Source: CAADGU01 sp964581605 (GTDB lineage: Bacteria; Chloroflexota; Anaerolineae; Promineifilales; Promineifilaceae). Taken from it: DNA of 64,000 nt. The translations under genes and the position numbers were made by a program. The DNA lies in the NCBI GenBank assembly GCA_964581605.1, contig CAZOPF010000012.1, positions 14,948 through 78,947 on the forward strand, written 5' to 3'. This document shows, in pieces, positions 58,370 through 64,000 of the stretch; within the stretch, counting starts at the first letter, position 1, and every line of letters begins with the position of its first letter. The notes beneath the pieces were generated by a model. That model made no database searches and was not told the DNA's origin. It saw nothing but the letters and a program-made list of their open reading frames with translations.

Positions 58370-60505
58370 TTAATGGTTTGTAATAGGTGATTTATTGCTA
58401 TCAAGCGCCGCTGAAGCAGCGACTACAAACGGCGCTTTGTTCATTTTCACCGCACACACCTTGTATTCAGGAATTTTGGCGGTAGGGTCTACCGCGTCAA
58501 TGGTGAGCAGATTCACGGCCGTTTCCGCATAATGAAACGTCATAAACACCGTCCCTTTGGGGGAACGGTTGGTCACTTTCGCTGTCGCCAGCACCTCACC
58601 CCGCCGCGAGGCCACCCTCACCCAATCGCCAGCGGCAATACCCAATGCCTGCGCATCGGCCGGGTTAATTTCCGCTTCCGCTTCCGGGGCAATGGCCTCC
58701 AACCCTGGCGACCGGCGGGACATGGTGCCGCCGTGCCAGTGGAAGAGGATGCGCCCGGTGGAGAGGATAAAGGGATATTCGCCGTCTGTTTCCTCCATTG
58801 GCGGCCGATAATTCACCGGGCAGAAGAGGCCACGCCCGCGTGTAAATTGGCTGGTGTGTAGAATGGGTGTGCCCGGATGGTCTGATGTGGGGCAGGGCCA
58901 TTGCAGGCCGCCCTGCTCCAGCCGGGCATGGCTCATGCCCGCATACTGTGGCGTCAGGGTTGCCATTTCCGCAAAAATTTCCGCCGGGCCATCGTAGCTC
59001 CAATTATGCCCCAGGCGATTTGCCAGTTCGGTGATAATTTGCCAATCCTGGCGGGCCGCGCCCGGCGGGTTGAAGGCGGGGTGTACCATTTGCACGCGCC
59101 GTTCGGTGCTGGTGAAGGTGCCCACCTTTTCGGCAAAACTGGCGGCGGGCAGAATAACATCGGCAAGTACGGCCGTTTCATTCGGGAAAATATCCTGCAC
59201 CACCAAGAAATCTACAGCTCGTAACGCTTCTTCAACATGGTGCAGGTTGGGATCAGAGAGCATGGGATTTTCGCCCATGATGTAGATGGCATGGATACGG
59301 CCGTCCAGCACCCCATTCATCACTTCCGTCACCGTCAGCCCCACGCTCGGGCTGAGCGATTCATACAGCACGCCCCAGCCGATGGCAAACTTGCGCCGCA
59401 TTTCTTCACTGGTAACGGGCTGGTAGCCAGGATACACATTCACCAGGCCACCCATATCACACGCCCCCTGTACATTGTTCTGGCCGCGCAACGGGTTTAG
59501 GCCGGTGCCCGGCCGGCCAATATGCCCGGTGAGCAGCGCCAGATTGGAGAGCGCTTTCACATTATCCGTCCCATGCGTGTGCTGCGTAATGCCCATCGCC
59601 CAAAAAATAGCACCGTTCGTGGCCTGGGCATACAGCTGGGCGGCGGCCACAATATCCCGCGCCCGCACGCCAGTAATGACGGCGGCTCGTTCCGGCGGCC
59701 AATCAGCCAGCGCCTCTTTGAGGGCAGCAAAACCTTCCGTGCGTTCGGCAATAAACCGCTCGTTGGCCCAACCGTGGGCGATGATGGCATGGGCCATGGC
59801 ATTGAACAAAGCCACATCCGTCCCAGGTTTGTGGCGCAGATGCAGGTAGGCAAAATCAGCCAGTTCAATCTGGCGTGGGTCAATGAGGATGAGCCTGGCC
59901 CCATACTGCCGCACTGCCTTTTTCATTTGCAGTGCCAGAACGGGATGCGCTTCGGTGGTGTTGGAACCCGTCACCAGCAGCACATCAGCCTGCGGTATAT
60001 CGCGGATGGAGTTGGTCATTGCGCCTGAACCGAGTGTGGTGGCCAGACCGGCCACGCTGCTGCTGTGTCAGAGCCGGGCGCAGTGATCCACGTTATTCGT
60101 GCCGATCACTGCGCGGGCAAATTTTTGCAGCAGGTAATTTTCTTCGTTGGTGCATTTGGCCGAAGTGAGGATGGCGATGCTATCTGGGCCGTACCTGTCA
60201 CGAATCTCTCGCAAGCGTTGGGCAACGGTATCCAGGGCAGTTTCCCAGGATGTTGGCTGATGCGGCGAGTTGGCACCTGACACCGGATCACCTGACATTT
60301 TCATCAATGGTTGCGTCAACCGATCCGGTGCATGGATAAAGTCATAGCCAAAGCGACCTTTGACGCAGAGTTTGCCGTTGTTAACATCGTTGTCAAAACG
60401 GCCGTCAACACGATATACCATCTCGTCTTTGAGGTGCAAATCAATCTGGCAGCCCACGCCACAATAGGGGCAGGTGGTGGGGATGGTGCGGTCGGGTGTT
60501 ATCAT
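58370..60505 (-). CDS. fdhF: formate dehydrogenase alpha subunit, selenocysteine-containing
   Basis: The 711-residue molybdo/tungsto-bis-MGD enzyme oxidises formate. An N-terminal [4Fe-4S] site (CPYCGVGC and C47) is followed by the active-site stretch NNVDHCARL-UGA-HSSSVAGLA. The in-frame TGA at 60070-60068 (residue 146) occupies the Sec position of E. coli FdhF (U140), and a bSECIS hairpin follows. Later regions match the molybdopterin-binding and dinucleotide-binding domains (LTGHIGRPGTGLNPLRGQNNVQG). ATG 60505 follows GAGG. Without Sec reading the gene would seem split into 168- and 561-codon parts. The symbol is by similarity. Confidence 0.9.
60039..60070 (-). promoter_or_regulatory. bacterial SECIS element and selenocysteine UGA
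   Basis: After the UGA at 60070-60068 there are 12 bases, then the hairpin GTGGCC-GGTCT-GGCCAC (60055-60039) with a perfect 6-bp stem. The apical loop GGUCU is the same as in the E. coli fdhF SECIS that binds SelB. Confidence 0.88.
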
Positions 60506-60523
60506 CTGGTTCCTCTTTATGGG

Positions 60524-60583
60524 TAGTAAGCAGTGAGCAGTGGGCAGTAAGCAGTGGGAACTCGTGCCGCTCACCGCTCACTG
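60524..60583. repeat. 7-base-period array with inverted partner (agtgagc)
   Basis: Heptads agtaagc, agtgagc, agtgggc, agtaagc and agtggga are followed by the inverted arm ccgctcaccgctcactg. It spans the end of the UspA gene and the leader of the formate dehydrogenase gene. Confidence 0.8.
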
Positions 60584-61497
60584 AAATCAGGTCGGCTGAT
60601 CAACATGGCGCAATCGGCGCTGCGCAGCACTTTTTCGGTGACGCTGCCATAACGCCAGCGGGCCAGACCGGTACGGCCGTGTGTAGACATGATGATCAGG
60701 TCAATGTTGTGAGTTTCCGCAAAGGTGAGGATGGTCGGGGCGGGCTTGCCAAAGCGCACGGCCGTGTCCACCACCAGATCATCCCGCCGGTACTGCCGCT
60801 GAATACGCGCCAGATAATCTTCAGCATGGTGATACAACGATTCTCGATACCGCTCGCCTAATCCCCGTTCATTTCGATTAAGTTCCGTTACTTCTCTGGG
60901 GTCGATCTCATCGGAAACATCGTCTACCCGCAGCAGGGTCACATCTGCCCCCAAGGCCTGGGCCACTGCCAGCCCCCCGGGCAGGCTGGCTTCGGCCAGT
61001 GATGAACCATCAAGCGTAATGAGTGCATGTTGGATGGGCGTGGAACTGCGAATCACCAACACGGGGCAAGGCGCGTGGCGCATCACCTTTTCAGCCACGC
61101 TGCCCAGGACCCAGCGCGTAACGCCAGAGTAGCCGTGTGTGGACATGACAATAAGGTCCGCTTTTTCTTCAACGGCCGTATCCAATATACGACTGGCCGG
61201 GTCGCCATCTTCCAGGCGGGTGTAGCAGTTAAAGTTCGGCTGCGCCGCCCCAATTTTGTGGTTAATGCCCACCAGGTATTCTCGTGCAACAACTTCCTCC
61301 CGGCTAAAGGCAGTCTGGGGCACATTCAAATTATGGCCCATCAAATCCGGCCCTTCCGGAATAAAAACGGTATGGTGCTCCAGCACATGCAGCAGCACCA
61401 GTTCAGCTTCAAACCGTTCAGCCAGTTGAATCGCTGGCGAGAGAGCATATTCAGCCAGATCAGAGCTATCGAGGGGAACTAAAATTTTCTTGAACAT
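60571..61497 (-). CDS. tandem universal stress protein (two UspA domains)
   Basis: The 308-residue protein has two Usp domains (about 1-150 and 155-305). Each carries the ATP-binding type loop: MSTHGYSGVTRWVLGSVAEKV and MSTHGRTGLARWRYGSVTEKV. Such tandem proteins respond to redox or energy stress. It is upstream of the formate dehydrogenase gene on the same strand. GGAGG precedes ATG 61497. The C-terminal residues overlap the repeat array. Confidence 0.9.
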   Translation of the reverse strand: MFKKILVPLDSSDLAEYALSPAIQLAERFEAELVLLHVLEHHTVFIPEGPDLMGHNLNVPQTAFSREEVVAREYLVGINHKIGAAQPNFNCYTRLEDGDPASRILDTAVEEKADLIVMSTHGYSGVTRWVLGSVAEKVMRHAPCPVLVIRSSTPIQHALITLDGSSLAEASLPGGLAVAQALGADVTLLRVDDVSDEIDPREVTELNRNERGLGERYRESLYHHAEDYLARIQRQYRRDDLVVDTAVRFGKPAPTILTFAETHNIDLIIMSTHGRTGLARWRYGSVTEKVLRSADCAMLISRPDFSER

Positions 61498-61922
61498 ATC
61501 AGCCTCCATAGAACAGGAGCATTACCCTGTTCTACAAAGTAGTATGCCGAAGCAGATGATCTGCTTGTAGTGACAAAAAGCACCTTAACTGTGAAAAACA
61601 TCACGATGCCAGGTCAACAATTCAACTACCGCGCAAACCATCTGTTTTTTTGCCTGACACCCCGCTACGGCCGTGCCTGGTACTTATGTTTCCCCCCCTC
61701 AGTACCACGCTAGTTCTCCTGTCATGGTGACATTATCCCATTTACCAGTACCCCCCGTTTTCATTATTCTATACACAACAAACTGACTTGCTTTTCAACT
61801 CGTTTTCCTCCTCCTTCCTGGCTCCGGGTTCCCCACCCCGGAGCCTCTTTTTTTGCCTGGCAGGGCAATGCTCGTGCAGCCAGCCAAAATGAAAAGGGCG
61901 GGGCTTATACCTGCCCTCGTTC
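61498..61922. other. 425-base gene-free interval with an orphan plus-strand terminator
   Basis: Both flanking genes run on the minus strand and no family-like frame is present. The interval contains a strong plus-strand terminator (61820-61854) with no plus-strand gene before it, which hints at a small RNA. The promoter of the UspA gene is presumably also here. Confidence 0.5.
61820..61854 (+). terminator. orphan rho-independent terminator
   Basis: The stem GGCTCCGGG/CCCGGAGCC (61820-61828, 61837-61845) is followed by TCTTTTTTT. On the opposite strand no T run follows, so it acts on plus-strand transcription only. Confidence 0.8.
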
Positions 61923-63452
61923 TCAGGAATTGCCTGCGGCCCCAAATTTCAAACCCTGCGCCAGCGGCAAGTCGCGGCTCCAGTTGATGGTGTTCGTCTG
62001 GCGGCGCATGTATCCTTTCCAGGCGTCCGACCCCGATTCCCGGCCGCCGCCCGTCTCCTTCTCGCCGCCAAACGCGCCGCCAATCTCTGCCCCGGACGTG
62101 CCGATATTAACGTTAGCAATGCCACAATCTGACCCGGCGACAGAAAGGAAGGCTTCGGCCGTTTGCAGACTGTCGGTGAAAATGGCGCTGGACAATCCCT
62201 GGGGAACGCCGTTGTGCAGCCGCACCGCTTCCTCCCAATCGGCATAGGTGAGCAGGTATAAAATGGGGGCAAACGTTTCCTCGCACACAACGGCCGTTTG
62301 CGCTGGCATCCGCACAATGGCCGGTTCCACAAAGTGCGGCCCCAGGTCGGGGCGGGGTTGGCCGCCGGTCAGGATGTGGCCGCCGTCGGCTACGGCCTGG
62401 GTGAGGGCACGCTGCATGGCGGCAACGGCCGTCGCCGTCACCAGCGGCCCCATCAATGTACCTTCAGTTAGCGGGTCGCCGATAGGAACCTGGCGGTAGG
62501 CGTTGACCAGCCGGTTGGCCAACTGGTCAACCACATCTTCATGCACAATGAGGCGGCGGGTGCTGGTGCAGCGCTGCCCGGCCGTGCCCACCGCGCCAAA
62601 AAGAATGGCCCGCGTCGCCAATTCCAGATTGGCGTCCGGGGCGACGATGATGGCGTTGTTGCCGCCCAGTTCCAGGATAGTGCGCCCCAGGCGGCGGGCC
62701 ACCGTTTCCCCCACCAGCCGCCCGGTGCGCACAGAGCCGGTGAAGGAGATGAGGGGCAGACGCGAATCTTCGGCCAGCGCCCGCCCCACCGACCCATCCC
62801 CCACCACCAGGTTAAAAATACCGCTAAGACCATAATCGGCCATGACACAGTTGGCGATGTGCTGCACAGCAACGGCCGTAAGCGGCGTCAACTCACTCGG
62901 CTTCCAGACTACCGTATCCCCACACACGGCCGCAATGGCCGCATTCCACGACCAGACCGCCACCGGAAAATTGAAAGCTGTAATCACCCCCAGCGGCCCC
63001 AGAGGATGCCACTGCTCATACATGCGGTGGCCGGGGCGTTCGGAGTGCATCGTCAGCCCATATAACTGGCGCGAGAGGCCCACGGCAAAATCACAAATGT
63101 CAATCATCTCCTGCACTTCGCCCACACCCTCCGCCCGGATTTTGCCCATTTCCAGCGTTACTAATTCCCCTAAAGGCTCAATCCGTTCGCGTAAGGCGTT
63201 GCCCAGGTCACGCACCACCAAACCCCGGCGCGGCGCGGGCAGTTGCCGCCAGGTGTGAAAGGCAGTCTGGGCGGCCTGGATGATGTGATCGGTTTGCACG
63301 GCCGTCGCTGGGCTGACGGCCGCTATCGCTTCGCCAGTCGTCGGGTTATACGAAACTATTGGTTCAGCCTGGCCCGGCAGCCAGCCATCTGGCCCGGTGC
63401 AAACGCCGCTGTTGAGAGAGGTGAGGTTGAGTTTATTGAGAAGGGTTTTCAT
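61923..63452 (-). CDS. aldehyde dehydrogenase, ALDH7 / piperideine-6-carboxylate dehydrogenase-like
   Basis: The 509-residue NAD-dependent enzyme has the ALDH motifs ITAFNFPVAVWSWNAAIA, FTGSVRTGRLVG, the catalytic glutamate in LELGGNN and the catalytic cysteine in GQRCTSTRRL. FGGEKETGGGRESGSDAWK near the end and the overall pattern fit ALDH7 (antiquitin/AmaB), which oxidises alpha-aminoadipic semialdehyde in lysine breakdown. No other lysine-degradation gene is visible, so the substrate is inferred. Confidence 0.87.
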   Translation of the reverse strand: MKTLLNKLNLTSLNSGVCTGPDGWLPGQAEPIVSYNPTTGEAIAAVSPATAVQTDHIIQAAQTAFHTWRQLPAPRRGLVVRDLGNALRERIEPLGELVTLEMGKIRAEGVGEVQEMIDICDFAVGLSRQLYGLTMHSERPGHRMYEQWHPLGPLGVITAFNFPVAVWSWNAAIAAVCGDTVVWKPSELTPLTAVAVQHIANCVMADYGLSGIFNLVVGDGSVGRALAEDSRLPLISFTGSVRTGRLVGETVARRLGRTILELGGNNAIIVAPDANLELATRAILFGAVGTAGQRCTSTRRLIVHEDVVDQLANRLVNAYRQVPIGDPLTEGTLMGPLVTATAVAAMQRALTQAVADGGHILTGGQPRPDLGPHFVEPAIVRMPAQTAVVCEETFAPILYLLTYADWEEAVRLHNGVPQGLSSAIFTDSLQTAEAFLSVAGSDCGIANVNIGTSGAEIGGAFGGEKETGGGRESGSDAWKGYMRRQTNTINWSRDLPLAQGLKFGAAGNS

Positions 63453-63487
63453 TTATTCTCCTTTTATGCCAACGCAAAGCCGCCAAC

Positions 63488-63514
63488 GGGCAAAGAGGGC
63501 AAAGAGGGCAAAGA
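63488..63514. repeat. 9-base-period array (gggcaaaga)
   Basis: Three perfect copies of the nonad gggcaaaga lie 36 bases upstream of the aldehyde dehydrogenase start codon. Confidence 0.8.
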
Positions 63515-63669
63515 ATTAAGAAGAAGACGAAGATGAGGAGTCTACTTTCCAGGCAAATTGTACCACCAGCCCACCTGAATACTAAAACACACAGTCACCA
63601 AAAAACTGCCTTCTGCAACTCCCTTTTTGGCCGCACGCACACCGGGAACGATGTCATAGCCACTCAGCA

Positions 63670-63867
63670 ATTCGAAATATGAAATCAATGAACTGTAGGG
63701 GCGGGACAGCGGGGGTTGAACTGGCTCTGATAGCGGCCCTTTTGCCCGCGCCGTCTCGCCCCATGTGGCCGCAAAACGGGGTGAGACAGGCGGGAACTAC
63801 TTCCTTTGTGCAAAACCAAAACGTGGCCCGCCTGTCCCACCCCTACGGTTTAGACCATATTTCGAAT
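63670..63867. repeat. 198-bp palindromic element with nested inverted repeats
   Basis: The outer ends ATTCGAAATATG (63670-63681) and CATATTTCGAAT (63856-63867) are exact inverted copies. Inner arms gtaggggcgggacag (63696-63710) and its near complement (63831-63845) match, and a third pair (gtctcgcccc/ggggtgagac) lies inside. There is no coding content. It may be a MITE or a large intergenic palindrome. Confidence 0.6.
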
Positions 63868-64000
63868 GGCTGCATAGCCACTGGTCACTATTGCCGGGGT
63901 AAATGATATTGGGTTAAACTTGATTACATAGTAAAGATGGATAAGTTACTGATTGAAGTTGATTTGATTTTACCGCCACTGCCGCCCTGAAGAACGGCCG

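Larger units (their letters stand above)
63453..64000. other. 548-base region without a supported gene
   Basis: The region holds a nonad array at its left end and a 198-bp palindromic element. A short minus-strand stretch at about 63546-63690 reads in a protein-like frame (GYDIVPGVRAAKKGVAEGSF) but has no start outside the palindrome and is not called as a gene. Confidence 0.5.

Noticed and set aside
60056..60070. A nonsense mutation splitting formate dehydrogenase into two genes.
   Set aside because: The TGA is at the known selenocysteine position and is followed by a SECIS hairpin at the right spacing, so recoding is the better explanation.
1..64000. tRNA or rRNA genes.
   Set aside because: I looked for T-loop words such as GGTTCGAATCC and for conserved rRNA segments on both strands and found none in a plausible context. 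A tRNAscan-SE run would settle it.

Overview
The window looks like a contig from a Chloroflexota bacterium (Anaerolineae, Ardenticatenia or Caldilineae relative), probably a metagenome-derived scaffold because a run of exactly 100 N interrupts one gene. The pointers are inferential: long Thr/Pro-rich linkers in exported proteins, a small CPYLG-type cysteine-rich membrane protein, a form I aerobic CO dehydrogenase operon, occasional TTG starts, and a genome-style signature in which the palindromic octamer ACGGCCGT recurs roughly two to three times per kilobase. No rRNA, tRNA or CRISPR array was seen.

Layout. 1-26.6 kb is mostly housekeeping and signalling: a partial ABC exporter, ThpR, a DUF3352 protein, a sensor kinase broken by two single-base frameshifts, MgtE, an IscA/ErpA-type Fe-S carrier, a PLP enzyme, an EEP nuclease/phosphatase, CorA, three further signalling genes (two hybrid-free histidine kinases and a receiver), methionine aminopeptidase, an acyl-CoA synthetase, an alpha/beta hydrolase, a YtcJ-type amidohydrolase, and a LolA/MacB-like export pair (with the N gap).

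26.8-36.0 kb holds the most unusual locus. It has an AAA/STAND-type ATPase with an N-terminal effector-associated-like domain, a second STAND ATPase with TPRs, and a radical SAM/SPASM enzyme with a PqqD-like N-terminus, all translationally coupled. A large convergent membrane protein follows, joining a PqqD-like domain, an M50 (site-2) protease and two cyclic-nucleotide-binding-type domains. This reads as a predicted NTPase-gated peptide-modification and proteolysis system. It recalls FxsB/FxsT-type loci but is not one of them as far as can be seen.

36-45.9 kb holds a methyltransferase, ComEC, a MntA-HepT toxin-antitoxin pair with a leaderless-looking promoter, a NarL-type two-component pair, and an XdhC/CoxI protein with a fused YHS domain. 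The last is preceded by a YgiT/DUF4258 module sitting behind a truncated copy of the xdhC 5' end. 45.9-52.9 kb is a cox operon (coxD, E, G, M, S, L on the minus strand) with the form I CoxL active-site loop. A PadR regulator diverges from it, and modABC molybdate transport follows, supplying the metal for CO dehydrogenase and for the formate dehydrogenase downstream. 56-64 kb holds a SET-domain protein, two coupled small ORFs, a FocA-type formate channel, a selenocysteine-containing formate dehydrogenase (in-frame UGA with a bSECIS hairpin), a tandem UspA protein and an ALDH7-type dehydrogenase.

Two genome-level features deserve attention. One is the ACGGCCGT octamer. The other is a family of about twenty short arrays with 7-, 8- or 9-base periods, each array of different sequence and many with an inverted copy that makes a hairpin. 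They lie mainly between genes, but some lie in frame inside coding sequences. Larger palindromic, MITE-like elements also occur.
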